A stretch of DNA of 64,000 nucleotides, from assembly GCA_024195265.1 (NCBI GenBank), contig JAJLRJ010000004.1, positions 39,191,030-39,255,029 of the forward strand, given 5' to 3'. This document shows positions 11,369 through 23,502 of this stretch, piece by piece. The notes under the pieces are model-generated. The model did not search any database. It was not told where the DNA came from and saw only the letters and a list, made by a program, of their open reading frames with translations. Source of the stretch: Dendrophyllia cribrosa (Eukaryota > Cnidaria > Anthozoa > Scleractinia > Dendrophylliidae). The position numbers and the translations under genes are program-made. Positions within the stretch are counted from its first letter, which is position 1; each line of letters opens with the position of its first letter.

Positions 11369-11626
11369 TTTCTATTTATCACACTTTGAGTTACTGTTGC
11401 TGTTAACTATAAACTATACATCACATGATCAATTTTGCATTCTAGTTGAATTTTGCCATATTGCAGGCTAAATTTTAGAACACCTCTATAAAGTGGTCAA
11501 CCTCTATTAAGCGGTCAGTTGGCTACTTCCCGAGGGTGACTGCTTAATAGAAGTTTGACTGTATATAGGTTGATATTGTGACATAAAAAACTAGCAGTGG
11601 AAAAAAAACTGTAAGTTGTGTTTCAC

Positions 11627-14600
11627 CTTCAGATGACTTGATCTTGTATGAAGAGCTTCCTTCTGCAGTAATCTTCCTTTCAACGATTATGGAATCTCCA
11701 TAGCTGGCATGTTTGTATGCATCAGTTCCTACATTGCGTAGCTGAACTGACACTTGCCCAGAACTATAAGAACACAGTGGAGGTGATCAAAATGTTAAAA
11801 ATAGATTAACAAAAAACGTCTTGGCATACATGCATGTTGCGCGCAAGTATTTCAATTAGACATGTCACCAAATAGCATTCATAACATAAATTAATTACAT
11901 TTGGCAGAGCTAAACTGCAAGTTGCAGTTACAGAGAATGTTAATATTTTCCTATTGTTATATAATGCACATTAGCCGCTTCAGCGTTAATTGACTCTATA
12001 TTGTTGTAAAGAATGTAAAGCTCCGATGGTTGTAATGTATTCATCTCAGCTCTCAAACTTTTTTCTCAACTTTTAGTTTCTTATTCACTAGACTTCTATG
12101 GTTGTACTTGATCTTTAACCCCCAGAGGTTTGTGTGACTGCATTTGATTGGGTTGTACGTTCGCACTTTGTCCCACTGGATTTTTGGGTTTACGTATCAG
12201 GCAGTGAACAGGACTCCTGGGTGGCATTTTTCAGTTTGCTGTTCTATAACCTGTAATTAGTGTTGAAAACATTTGTTGTGTGTTCAACCAAGTGACTTTA
12301 CTCGGACAGCATGCAATAGTCAGGCTCACAGTTGGAGCTGCGCACCCATCTTGTTGTCAAGTAGCCATTAATATAAATAGGAAGCTAGAATGACTGACAC
12401 TTGAATACAATTACGATTCCAATGATTCCAATGATTGACCTGAATATGTCATGAGCTTATAAACTCAAAAGCCCACTATCTTGGTCTGATTTTCCCAATA
12501 CTTCTAGAATATTGCTACTAAAAAATTGTTTTTAATTAGACATCTACACATACCTGCATCCTTTCTTTACGAAATTTTTTACGCTTAGTCCTCGGCTGGT
12601 TTGAGCAGCTCTTCCTCCCAAAGCCACAACTACACCTGTCATTATTGCACTCTTCCCACCTAATCGACATGGTGATTAAAACAAAAATGCTAAACACATT
12701 AACCCTTTCACTCCCAGAGTCAATTACAGGGATGTAAATAATAGGCGTAAGGCGGAAAAAATAACCGCCTGAAGACTGAGTTTTCTTGATTTTTTCGACC
12801 TGGAAAACTGTCTGCTTAACTTTTTCTCTTTTTTTTTACCAAAATTTTCCGCCTGTGATGAACAAAAGTCCACCTGTTGGATATCTTCGTTAGCTACATC
12901 CCTGCAATCATGGAGACATGTAATTATAAATGTGTAGTTCGGACTTTTGCCTAGACAATAAACAATAATACCCATACCACAACACAATTAAGAAATAGAC
13001 AACACATATCTATGGTTTATCGGTTTAATGAACCACGCGGGATGTTGAAAGAACACAAGAAGAGCATGTAAGTCATGAGCCAAAGGCAGGTGATTTACAA
13101 GATCTTTGTGTGTTATTCTAACATCCCACATGGTTTATTTGCACTGGTTTACTGGTATAATAGTCACTTAAGTTATTGACCAATCAGAGCGCATGCATTG
13201 TCTTCAGTTATTGTATAACAAGTAATTACAAACATTATAGTTTACACACCAAAAAATACCAGAAATATTGTTCAGTTGTATTAAAATTGCTGGAAACATT
13301 CTTCTTGCAACTTACTTCCATTCCTTCCAATGATGAAGTTTACATTTGGTCCAAAGGGAACATGAAGGTTTCGATGACACAGGAAATTCACCAAGGTAAC
13401 ATGTTCAATTTTTCCAGACACTGAGATTTCCTGGTGAAGGGAAAAACGTACATCTTACATTCTTCATTTATCACCACACTTGATGCTTTTGACATTGCTG
13501 AGCCTAGCAATATGCAGGACGTATGTCATACATGAATAATTACAATGAAGGGAGGAAGATGGTCCACTAGGATCAAGCGTGGATCCAGGAAAAAACTTGA
13601 TTGGTTTCCTAGACTCTAAGCGCTAATATATATGTTAGATTTTCACTCTCTAAAATTGCTATGTCCCTCGATTTTGAGTCATTTTTTAACAATCTGACCG
13701 ATTTCCGTGAAACGGTGAACCCGGTCTGGATCCGTGCCTAAGGATCCGCCTAGAAGTAAAATCATCCGAGCACAGCATTTTTTTCTGTCAAATTGCAGTT
13801 TTAAACCCATGCAAAAAAGCACAGAAATTCCGCGCTTTCCTGGCTTTTTTGCCATGGGGAAAAGCCAGGAAAGTGCGGATTATGACATGTAGGTTTCCAG
13901 GCAAGCACCAAAATGAATGGAAAAGCCACAGGAATTAACCAGGAATAAATATTCTGCACTTTCCTGGCTTTTCCTATTTGCAAAAAAGCCAGGACTCAGA
14001 CTGTTTAAAAAAATTCCAAGTTTGAATAATTTATGCATTTGGCAGACTTATCTGACTAGATCAGAAACGAGTTTGGCATACAGACCTTTTAAGTCTAGTT
14101 TTCTTTCAAACTTAAGTAAACAACGCACTCTGAATGCAAACGTTTTCATAACAGAATGTTTGAACAATCATGGCATGTTTTATGCACCCCCCCTCCTCCT
14201 CTAGCCAATCTAAAACAGCCTTGACCTCTCCTTTCTTTTTTCCCTCCCCTCTCCACTCCCCACCCTCTACATAAATAATGACCGGTGCCTTAGCCTGCGT
14301 AGCATGCGTCGGGGAGAGGGGAAATCCCCTCCCCCCCTCCCCTAAACGCCGCAAAGGTGATTTCTGTTGCGTCTGTAAAACCCGGCCAGCACGTGGCTCA
14401 TGCCCGGGGGGCGGGGGGTACTCCCTATAATGGGCTATACGGGGATGCTCAGCCCAAAAGGGGTACCTTTTTAAGGCTGGAGATATATGAAAGGGTCGGG
14501 ATTTCACGAGTTGAAGTATGTGAAAGGGTAGGGATTTCACGAGTTGAAGTATGTGAAAGGGTAGGGATTTCACGAGTTGAAGTATGTGAAAGGGTAGGGA

Positions 14601-15322
14601 TTTCACTGAGAATAGGAAACGGTAGCGAAAACACGAGTTGAAGCATAAAAAACGGTAGGGAAAACTGCCATTTAAATATTATAAAATGGGCCTTTCAAAG
14701 TATATCAAACAGACGCACATAAAAGCTATATGAAAGGGGTACAATTTTCAATGAAAGGTATATGAAAGGGGTATACATAAAAGGGTAAGGGTTTGGACCT
14801 CGGGGCGGAGCATCCCCGTACAACACTTTGTTGAGAATCCCCCCGGGGGCTCATGAATCAGTAACAACAGTCTAGCGTTACAACATTTCACAATGAAAGC
14901 AAAAACCATATCCTATTGCTAAGATCATCCGCCTTTCATGCAAACAGACCCTTAGATCAAGAGACAATGCACTAGGCGGACAGCCCATCAACAATCATGG
15001 CCGCTCGATCGGACATTGATGATCTTGACAAATCCTGCAGATTTCATCATTTTCTAGCGCTGCAAACAAACTAACATTGACAAAAACATTTAAGACTTCC
15101 ACTGACTTTCAGTGGAGCTTAAAATGAGAGATCACAGCATCGTGGCAGTATTTATAAACTTATCTTTTCGAGCGATCAGCATGTACTAAGTCTACTAAGC
15201 TTACTTGCCTCGGGATCTTCTTGCGCTACGATTCGATGTTGACTGGACGATTCCACGGAAATTTTCTCGCTTTCGTCTTCATCGCCGCTGGAATCATCGG
15301 CATGAGGCCTTTTACGGCTCAT
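11627..15322 (-). CDS. SMC6: SMC6, N-terminal exons only
   Basis: Four exons join in phase: 15322-15205, 13420-13316, 12659-12554 and 11763-11627. SMC6 pairs with SMC5 in a nuclear ATPase complex for DNA repair and chromosome stability. Exon 1 encodes an acidic, disordered start ([17 protein letters not shown]). Exons 2 and 3 give [20 protein letters not shown] and then the Walker A loop GRNGSGKS, split by an intron inside the serine codon, then [17 protein letters not shown]. Exon 4 gives [39 protein letters not shown]. All match the SMC6 head domain in order. Exon 2's start at CTCAG is chosen because it keeps phase with exon 1. The next expected part (the LDHFNIQ region), coiled coils, hinge and Walker B were not found further down; the gene is truncated here or continues beyond position 1. 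Confidence 0.85.
13820..13995. repeat. Second block of the CTTTCCTGGCTTTT repeat
   Basis: CGCGCTTTCCTGGCTTTTTT followed by AAAAGCCAGGAAAGTGCGG and, further on, another CTTTCCTGGCTTTTC pair. It is the same palindromic family as 8155-9010, in SMC6 intron 1. Confidence 0.7.
14402..14855. mobile_element. GGGGTACTCCC-ended repeat element, copy 1
   Basis: The left part has GGGGGGTACTCCC, TATAATGGGCTATA and GGGGATGCTC; the right part has GAGCATCCCCGTA and ends in CCCCCCGGGGG, an inverted match. Inside, at about 14478-14610, a 33-bp unit containing GGGATTTCACGAGTTGAAG and TATGTGAAAGGGTA is repeated three times plus part. Related elements lie at 38019-38475 and 60596-61243. No coding capacity was seen. 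It lies in SMC6 intron 1. Confidence 0.7.
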
Positions 15323-15845
15323 TTTTCCACAGACATTTGTTTAAAATTCCATCGAGAATGAATGAATGAACACCAACTCCACGATCGTCATTTTCGTGCG
15401 CGCAGTGTGCTCTGTGATATTTATGATAGGGGAGGGGCAGGAGAATGTCATGCAATGCAGGCTGGGGAACAAAACATATTTTGTGCGGTTTCGTGATGTT
15501 TGATAGTCTTGGGCGGATTTTGCTTGCAGATAGAACAGATCGATCATTCATGGGAGGATAATGTATCTTCCGATTTCACGAATACGGGTACGGATTTCAA
15601 CGCCCCCTCCCCCACCCCCGCCACTTCGCAGAGGGGCAATGTCGCCACATGTCACCTTAGTCTGTGTATCAAATTACTTCTAATACGGTACAAATGAAAC
15701 GATCATATTAAAACAAAATATATTATTTACAAATTTTGATTGTAATCAGAAGGTTTCATTTCTTTTTAATAATGCTGGTTCGTATATTAGCAGACAAACT
15801 GCTGTTTTTATCTTTCGAGCCATGGAAAAAAAAAGAGAAAAAAAA

Positions 15846-17336
15846 CGCTGTGGCTAAATGCCCGGCAGCCGGGCACGGTCTCAAATAGACTAAATGCCCG
15901 GCAGTCAGAAATTTTCACAAAATTTTCACTGAAAGGCTCTTTCAAACCTTTTGAGAGTATTCGATGTCCTTTAGAAATGTCAAGCGCTTCCCAAAATTAT
16001 TTTGCTTTTCCAGTTGACGAAATATCCAAGCTTGGGCTCAAGATCGCTATGTTCTTGACACTTCGAAAATTTCTGTTGAGATTCGCAGTCAGAAATTTTC
16101 ACAGTTTCGACTGAACGTCTCATTCAAACCTCTTAAGAGTATTCAAAGTTCCTTTAGAAATGTCAAGCGATTCCTAAAATTATTTTGATTTTCCAGTTGA
16201 CGAAATATCCAAGCTTGGGCATACAAAAAGATCGCTATGTTCTTGACACTTAGAAAATTTCTGCGCAGACTGCCGGGCACGGCCTCAAATGGACTAAATG
16301 CCCGGCAGTCAGAAATTTTCATAAAATTTTCACTGAAAGGCTCTTTAAACCCTTTTGAGAGTATTCGATGTTCGTTTAGAAATGTCAAGCGCATCCAAAA
16401 ATTATTTTGCTTTCCTAGTTGACGAAATATTCAAGCTTGGGCATACTATAAGATCGCTATGTTCACGACACTTGGAAAATTTTTGCAGACTGCTGCCGGG
16501 GCACGGCCGATAACCCTTACTTATAAAATGCCCAGCAGTCAGAAATTTTCACAGTTGACTTTAAATAATACTTTCAAATAATTTTGGGAATCGCTTGACA
16601 TTTCTAAACGAACTTTGAATACTCTTAAGAGGTTTGAGTGAGACGTTCAGTCAAAATTCTGTGAAAATTTCTGACTGTCGGGCATTTAGTCTATTTGAGG
16701 CCGTGCCCGGCAGTCTCCGTGAACATAGCGATCTTTTGGTATGCTCAAGCTTGAATATTTCGTCAACTAGAAAAGCAAAATAATTTTTGGAAGCGCTTGA
16801 CATTTCTAAACGAACATCGAATACTCTCAAAAGGTTTGAAAGGGCCTTTCAGTGAAAATTCTATGAAAATTTCCGTTTGCCGGGCATTTAGTCTATTTGA
16901 GGCCGTGCCCGGCAGTCTGTGTCGAGAACATAGCCATCTTATAGTATGCTCAAACTTGGACATTTCGTCAACTGGAAAATAAAAAAAAATTGCGAATCGC
17001 TTGACATTTCTAAAGGAACTTTGAATACTCTTAAGAGGTTTGAGTGAGACGTTCAGTCGAAACTCTGTGAAAATTTCTGACTGCGAGTCCCAGCAAAAAT
17101 TTTCTAAGTGTCAAGAACATAGCGATCTTACGGTATGCCCAAGCTTGGATATTTCGTCAATTGGAAAAGCAAAATAATTTTTGGAAGCGCTTGAGTCTTG
17201 ACATTTCTAAAGGAACATCGAATACTCTCAAAAGGTTTGAAAGAGCCTTTCAGTGAAAATTTTGTGAACATTTCTGACTGCCGGGCATTTAGTCTATTTG
17301 AGACCGTGCCCGGCTGCCGGGCATTTAGCCACAGCG
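15846..17336. mobile_element. Large fold-back element with repeated arms (1.5 kb)
   Basis: CGCTGTGGCTAAATGCCCGG at 15846 is mirrored by CCGGGCATTTAGCCACAGCG at 17336, and the two halves are near-complementary along most of their length. Each arm contains repeated modules: a GCCCGGCAGTC head, CAGAAATTTTCACA, a GAAATGTCAAGCG segment, GACGAAATATCCAAGCTTGG, and AAGATCGCTATGTTC. The element is flanked by A-runs on both sides, which could hide a poly-A target duplication. It encodes no transposase. The frames here are shadows of the repeat. Confidence 0.85.
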
Positions 17337-17645
17337 AAAAAAAAAACGAAACATAGTTAATAATTTTGTCTTTATGATTGTTCTACAAATACATTTGTCC
17401 ACATTTACATTGTAATATGTATTCATTAATATGTATTTATTGTAATTTTATTATTTGCAGTTTCCTCGTTGTTTACTGTAATATTCTCGGTAGTACCAAG
17501 TATTCGAAAGTATTAAGAAATGGCAACCAGGAGCTATAATCGGATAGAAAAATGCCTATGTTTTTGTTACGTTTGATTGAAATCAGTGGGGGTTGCGAAA
17601 AAATTCTACTTGATTCTGCGTCATTTTGGAACAATTTGAAGTTCT

Positions 17646-18035
17646 TTAAAGGGACACTGTCACCTATTTTTAGTATCACTTTGAAAAGCCAAAAACATCT
17701 TTGTTTCAATGGAAACCTTAAAATAATGGTCCAGTTTTGTTAACAAATACTCTACCAGTGCACAGAAACTAGTATTCGTTATCTTTGGCTGCGGATGGCC
17801 AGGATGGAAATGGATTGCAACTTGAAAAAATTGGCCAATTTTTTCAAGTTCCTCCCAAGAGTCGTGGAAAAATCGCAGAAAAACTTATTATGGTTTGGTC
17901 TTCCTTGAAGAAATCACTTGATATTATCTTCTTGGTGTTCTAAAAGCATTTTATGTTTGAGCAAAGGTACTTTGTCATATATTTAGTGTATTTTGACCAA
18001 AAAACAGCGAAATCTGCGTGACAATGCCCCTTTAA
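17646..18035. mobile_element. TTAA-flanked MITE, copy 1
   Basis: Starts TTAAAGGGACACTGTCACC and ends GACAATGCCCCTTTAA. TTAA at both edges is the target site of piggyBac-like elements, though it could also be part of the repeat. The interior carries GCGGATGGCCAGGATGGAAA followed by TGGATTGCA, conserved in three other copies (36722, 36964 inverted, 45747). Here it is followed by a 32-bp perfect palindrome centred on TTGGCCAA (17819-17850). Confidence 0.8.
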
Positions 18036-18670
18036 AACTGAGGATGCTTTAACTTCGTGGTTGTGTGGGTGGAAAGTGAGGGTGAAGATCGAGCTGACTG
18101 TTGACTAATCTGTTGTGTGCGCGCGTTGTTGAACCGTATTACCATGGGGACAGCTACGTTTCCGTTGAAGAACTGGCACATTTCTTCTGATTTGTTGGAA
18201 AATTCGGAGTACGTCATCGATGCAGAAATAACTTGTCGGAAATCGGTTCATTTCAATATTTTCATTCATGATCATTGATCTTATCAAGTGATTTAGTTTG
18301 ACAAGTAGGAAATTAAGTATATCAGATTCCGTAAGGCTTTTAAATATGAAAAGTTAAGATAAGGTTACTATATAGGCCATGTGTACGACTAGACTGAACG
18401 CGTTTTCGGGGTAGTGAACATTGTGACTAAACTAGGGACTTTGTGAGAATTGTCGTGGACTTCTTGTGCCAAACGGAGGCGTTCGCGACGAACTGTCGGG
18501 AAATCTGTAGGTTTGTAGTGCACACTTGACTGCCTAAACTTTGATATCAACACAAGTGACTGAAGTTTTAGAAATATCCCAGGTTTCCTTTAAATCTAAG
18601 TTCACCAAATCAATGGGTGGTTATTTTCTCCTAAATGAGTATCGTGCGTGACCTAGCTTGCATAGCAGTG

Positions 18671-19050
18671 GTTTCCTTTCCGAGACCGCGGGAGGCGCTT
18701 AAAGGCATGGAGCGCGAAAAGGAGCAAACAAAAAAATAGAGAGGGAGGAGGAGAGGAAGTCAGTGAAATCAATGATCAATCAACCCCTCCCCCCCCTCCT
18801 TATTTTATATATATATATATATGTTGTGGTTCAAATTTTTCTTTGGTTTAAAAAATTTCAAACCAGTTTAATTTTTGTTTTCCTTTGTCTCAGATTCATT
18901 ATCATAATCTGAGACAAAAGGAAACAAAAATTGAACTGGTTTAAAAAATTTTAAACCAAAGAAAAATTTGAACCACAACATAAATATATTTTTTTCCTCC
19001 TTTTCGCGCCCCATGCTTTCATTCGTCTTCCGCGCCCTCGGAAAGGAAAC
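18671..19050. mobile_element. MITE interrupted by a second, hairpin MITE
   Basis: The outer element has inverted ends GTTTCCTTTCCGAG and CTCGGAAAGGAAAC, with a second matched pair (CATGGAGCGCGAAAAGGAG against CTCCTTTTCGCGCCCCATG). The inner element at 18823-18980 is almost a perfect hairpin: TGTTGTGGTTCAAATTTTTC and its complement, with only a few bases between arms around 18900. The inner one sits in a TATATA tract, which fits insertion at an AT-rich site. A partial relative of the inner hairpin is at 48185-48245. Confidence 0.8.
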
Positions 19051-19264
19051 GACTAGCTACGACTACTACACAGGCTGTCCATAATATGAAAGTGAAATCT
19101 GCAAAGGACAGCAAACGATATGCATGATATGACCTATCCTGCCTCATCCCCAGTCGCGCGCTAAACTGGAGGAGTTCTCAGTTCAGTTGAGCAGATCCGA
19201 AAGAAGCGACCCTCGTTACCTTCGGACTTATAGCAGCCTTTTACTATCCTTACATTAGGGCGAG

Positions 19265-19615
19265 AGGGGGGGGGGGGGGGATGTCGTTTATACTTTCGGG
19301 GGGTCGTTACTTTCAGTTGGCAAAAAAGTGTACCATACATGGATTGATTCTTTAGTGCAAAATTGCGACAGTCGATATGAAAACATTAACACAATTTTTA
19401 TTTAACTTAGAACGGACAAACATTTTTTACATTACAAAGGACATCTATAAAGGGTCTTAAGCAAGCGCTCTTAGATTGTATTGCATTGTGAGCCGTACAA
19501 TTAAGAGAATCGTGGCAGCGCTTCTGCGATCTTTCCGCTTTTGACAGAAATTCAATTTACCGCTTTGGGGTCGTAATCGGGGGGATCGTTTCTTTAGGGG
19601 GAGGGGTGGGGGGTG
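19265..19615. other. G-rich tracts without gene
   Basis: Runs of G at 19266-19280, 19298-19304 and 19577-19613, with GGGTCGTTACTTT-like segments repeated. Nothing coding was recognised. Confidence 0.4.
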
Positions 19616-19679
19616 ACTACTTACGGGAATTGCTTCATACCAATCAACACTCTAAGAAACTCGAATCTTACAATAACTT

Positions 19680-20030
19680 TAAGAACGATTATACGCTTTC
19701 TTATTATTTAGACCGTACATGGGAGTCGAATGAAAGGAAAGAATTTCAAGAAAGAGTGATCACAAACTAATGATTGAAATTGGTAGATACGATCAAGTCC
19801 CTAAGGGAAAATAGACTCTGTCCTACAGCTGTGTCCTACTTGTGGATCTAATCAAATTAAAGATGAAATTCACTTCCTTTTCGACTGTCCTAAATACTCA
19901 ATTATTAGGGACGGGTTTCACAGGAAAAATGGAATTTTACCAACCTAATATCAAACAATTATCTCCTATAGAAGCTACCTGTGGAATTAATGAACTCTCC
20001 CAATTCATTATTTTGTTAATTTTCAAATGA
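19680..20030 (+). pseudogene. LINE 3' fragment with zinc-knuckle remnant
   Basis: The frame around 19830 reads QLCPTCGSNQIKDEIHFLFD, then CPKYSIIRDGF. CPTC followed by H and C in this spacing (C-x2-C-x8-H-x4-C) is the zinc knuckle at the C-terminus of many LINE reverse transcriptases. Stops and shifts occur around it, and no reverse-transcriptase core is present, so this is a decayed 5'-truncated copy. Confidence 0.6.
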
Positions 20031-20076
20031 TGAAGTTCATCTTAATATGCTTAATTAGATTTTCGCAACAATCTAT

Positions 20077-20355
20077 TAGAGCAGTTTTCAATTGAGTGTC
20101 AAAAGTAATTACACAATTGCTTTGGTTTTGCATTGCTACGCTTTGTGATTGGCTAAAAAATCTCGCGCCACTTTCTCGATCGACCAATCAGAAGTAAAAC
20201 CAAAACCAATCGTGACTTACTCGCATGCGTTTTCCGGCGCTTGGCAACGCCGACATGTATTTGTTTCGAGCTCTTGGGTTGTTTACGACTGCTGTGATTG
20301 GTCAAAGTAATTACTTTGGTTTTGGTTTTACGACACTCAATTGAAAACTGCTCTA
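20077..20355. mobile_element. MITE with GAGCAGTTTTCAATTGAG ends
   Basis: GAGCAGTTTTCAATTGAGTG at the left is matched by CACTCAATTGAAAACTGCTC at the right, about 275 bp apart, with TA immediately outside each end. TA target duplication fits the Tc1/mariner superfamily. The frame inside is not a transposase. Confidence 0.85.
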
Positions 20356-20430
20356 ACATGCAATTCAGACTGCTGTAACTTAATTGTGTTTTATATTATT
20401 GTCATTTTTTTGTTAAGTTGTATACACTTA

Positions 20431-20700
20431 ATTGCAGAAACGTTGTCATAGAAAATACAAAACGCCAAATAGGAATTAATTACCTTGATTATATTCTTAG
20501 AGGATAAAAGAAGACGAATTGTTAAGAAATAAAAAAAATCATTCCTGAGATAAAAATTGATTCATTCATTTGATAAAAATTTGTTTTGAAGAAATATCTG
20601 TTGAAAGGTCATGTATGCAAAGGAATACCTCTGCGAATATCGTTAAGGTAATTAATTCTTATTTGGTATTCTGTATTTTCTATGACAACGTTTCTGTAAT
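20431..20700. mobile_element. MITE with long inverted repeats
   Basis: ATTGCAGAAACGTTGTCATA at the left is matched by TATGACAACGTTTCTGTAAT at the right; pairing extends inward about 55 bp through the AGAAAATACA and GGAATTAATTACCTT segments. The element is about 270 bp and non-coding. Confidence 0.85.
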
Positions 20701-21250
20701 TTGATGTATATGCTTTTGTAATACTGTATGAATTTATGGTCATGCAAATGAAGCTACTTGTTGCTAACAACGGTCAAATTTTCTCGCTCCTTTCGGAAAG
20801 TCGATCGCTTAATTACTTTCGAGTTTACGGTAATAATTGGATGGAGAGGGGGCGTGGGGAAAGATGGGAAGGGGAGAAAAGGCGAATTTTCTCCTTCCCA
20901 TAACCCACCAACCCCATCTCGCAACAAAAAAACCTTTCGATCGTTCTTTCACTAAAAACAAGAGTGGAAAAACTAATAACAAGGTTTTCTCAAATCGTTA
21001 CAGATGATCGTGATACAAAAGTAAAAGTAAATTACACTCAACGCCGAAGAAGAAGAAAAAAAGGAATTTATATGATATTATGATACCGGTATTCGAAAGT
21101 CGGCTCATCAAATGGAGTTGTCTTGGATGTTTTACCGTTTACAAAATCTATCTCCAAATAACAATTCGACACTGATCAGAATCCACGAAAAAGAACATCA
21201 GACAGCAAAAGACTATCACAGACAGCTAATATGAAAAGCGATGAATGCTT

Positions 21251-21638
21251 AAGCCCCGTCTATACGAGCAATTTTTATGTGGCAATTTTTATTTGCCCGT
21301 GTTGATGATGAAAAATAGCCAATTTTTATGTGACAACTGTATTTGATGAAAAGCTGGCGTGGCAAATAAAAATTGCCACATACCGATAATTGTCCGTGTA
21401 GACGAGACGTCACATAAAATGTGACAATTTTTTCGACGTCATCTGTAGAACCCAGTCCCTAATATTTACAACAAATTAACAACAAATATTTGTCGATCAT
21501 CTACACGGGCAAATAAAAATTGCCACATAGAAAATTGCCGCATAAAAATTGCTCGTGTAGACGGGGCCATCTACACGGGCAAATAAAAATTGCCACATAC
21601 AGTTGCCACATAAAAATTGCTCGTGTAGACGAGGCTTT
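21251..21638. mobile_element. Fold-back MITE with GTCTACACGAGCAA ends
   Basis: AAGCCCCGTCTATACGAGCA at the left is matched by TGCTCGTGTAGACGAGGCTT at the right. Several internal copies of GCAAATAAAAATTGCCACAT and its complement make the element a nested inverted repeat of about 390 bp. No coding content. Confidence 0.8.
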
Positions 21639-21974
21639 ACAAAACTTGGAAAGCTGATTACGCGCTGCAAAAACGTACCAATTACAAAGGGGAAAACACA
21701 GTGTGAAAACAATTATACGATATCATGAAAAGCACCATCACTTTAATACAAATTACACGCAGTCGAACCTACATTATGACTTTATTACATGGAACTAGAA
21801 TATACTGATTTCAAATTTATGGTATAACTTGCTAAAAATGCAATGTAAAAACATAATTTCGCTATGACTACAGCAAATAGCGAAAGCTCGCCGCCAGAAA
21901 AAAAATGGCTCGGTTAACATGGTGGAATAGTGTCCGAAAGTGTTCCTTGTATCAATATGTCTCGGCTTTTTCTG

Positions 21975-22223
21975 GTTCAAATGAAATTATGCCTTGATTC
22001 CCCCGCCTGTTGCCTCGCTTCCTTCGGTCTCCAGTATACCAAATAGAGGCCATTTTGTGTGGGATAGCCGACTAACTCAGCTCTTCTTCGTTCACGGTGA
22101 GACGACGCGAACTCTTGACAACATTTCTCGCCCCTGCTCCTCCCATTCCTCGCGTGAAATCAACGTTTCTGTGGTGTCTGGGGAAGTCTGGTCACGATTC
22201 TCCCAGCTGGCCGCGCAACCCAT
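21975..22223 (-). pseudogene. Broken paralogue of the small ORF at 23503-23787
   Basis: The minus-strand ATG at 22223 opens MGCAASWENRDQTSPDTTET, then EEWEEQGREMLSRVRVVSP, closely parallel to the intact ORF at 23787. Compared with that copy, two bases are missing near 22098, bringing a TGA into frame; after the shift the similarity resumes (VYWRPKEG equivalent) to near 21975. The MGCAAS start would be a good N-myristoylation and palmitoylation signal if translated. Most likely a decayed duplicate. Confidence 0.55.
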
Positions 22224-22369
22224 GGTTATTTCAGTCTTTTAGAGTATAACTTGCCATTCAAATCTCCGTCCTGTTCAAAACACACTGTGATGGCTGACTT
22301 GTCCCCAGTCGCGGGAGACGCACGCGGGGGATAGACACGGAACCAGGAACGAGAGACGCGCAACCGAGG

Positions 22370-22452
22370 GAAGCGCGAGGGGTGATGGGAAGGAGGAAAA
22401 GGAAAGGAAAGGTCTCCCCTCTTTCCTCCTTCCCATCACCCTTCGCGCTCCC
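22370..22452. repeat. Short hairpin
   Basis: AGCGCGAGGGGTGATGGGAA near 22372 is matched by TTCCCATCACCCTTCGCGCT ending at 22450, with a purine-rich loop. It may be the core of a small MITE. Confidence 0.65.
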
Positions 22453-23502
22453 CTAGGCCGTGCTCCCTCGTAAATTGAGAGACGACTGGGAACGAGTCAG
22501 CTGTGATGGATCCTGTGCATGAAAGACAGAAAAACAAACATTCCTTTCTAGTCGCTGATTCGCCAGCTGTCGTTCTTTGATCCATTGACGTGGTTGTATC
22601 CATGGCAATTGAATTCAATATGTACCCTTGATTTCTCAACTAATATTTTGTTTAGTTGCTGGTACTGGTACTGGTATTTGAATGGTCCGACAATGTAGAA
22701 TTTCACTGATTCGTGGACTCAAAAATCAGAAATACATTACACGACTTCAAATTTCACTTAAGGTAGTTATTTTCTCCGGCTTGATTAGAAACGACAACGA
22801 AACTGATTACAAATTCGATTTTTCAAAAATTAAGATACGAACATTGCCGCAAGCAAAGGAGTTATTTGCTCACTGTAGAATTTCACTGACCTACAACCGC
22901 GCAACTTAGAAACGATAAAGAACATATTACAAATTTTAATTTTTTCAAAAATCAAGAGACAAAAAGTAGCCCAAGAGATGAACGGTCAAAGCTTCGAATT
23001 TCATTCAGATACAGACTCACAAGATAATGTATTAATTAGAGTGTATGACATTACATATTTTGTACATAAAATATCCTCCGAAACAAACTAATTCAGTGCA
23101 AAATAACTTTTTTTCCCATTAGCACTAACGCAATTCGATGTAACAGTGGAGATAGGTTTTTCAAAGGCAAATCATCTTCATTTAATGAAATGAACCAACT
23201 CCGACTGTATACAGTGCACATCTCCTGCAATCATTCTAGATCAATATTACACTGAATAAATATACTTGGTCAGAGCAAATAATACTGGTACAAAACAAAT
23301 ATTACTGACAATCAAGATAAATAGCGATGAATACTGACCTAACTAATAAAACACGGCACTTAAAAACGCGGACAAAATGCATTGCAAACAAAGGAATTAA
23401 CGGTATTAAGTAATTACAGCTCGCAAAGTATAAGAAGCGCCGCCAATACAAACGATCGCAAAATATGAACGAGATGAACAGTGTACGAAAGCGTTTCTTG
23501 AA

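Noticed and set aside
14112..14646. 164-residue minus-strand frame with repeated [11 protein letters not shown]
   Set aside because: Produced by the 33-bp tandem repeat plus GC-rich DNA; 33 is divisible by three.
16143..16982. Several 60-83 residue frames repeating PGTASNGLNARQ
   Set aside because: Same peptide appears on both strands because the fold-back arms are inverted; non-coding.
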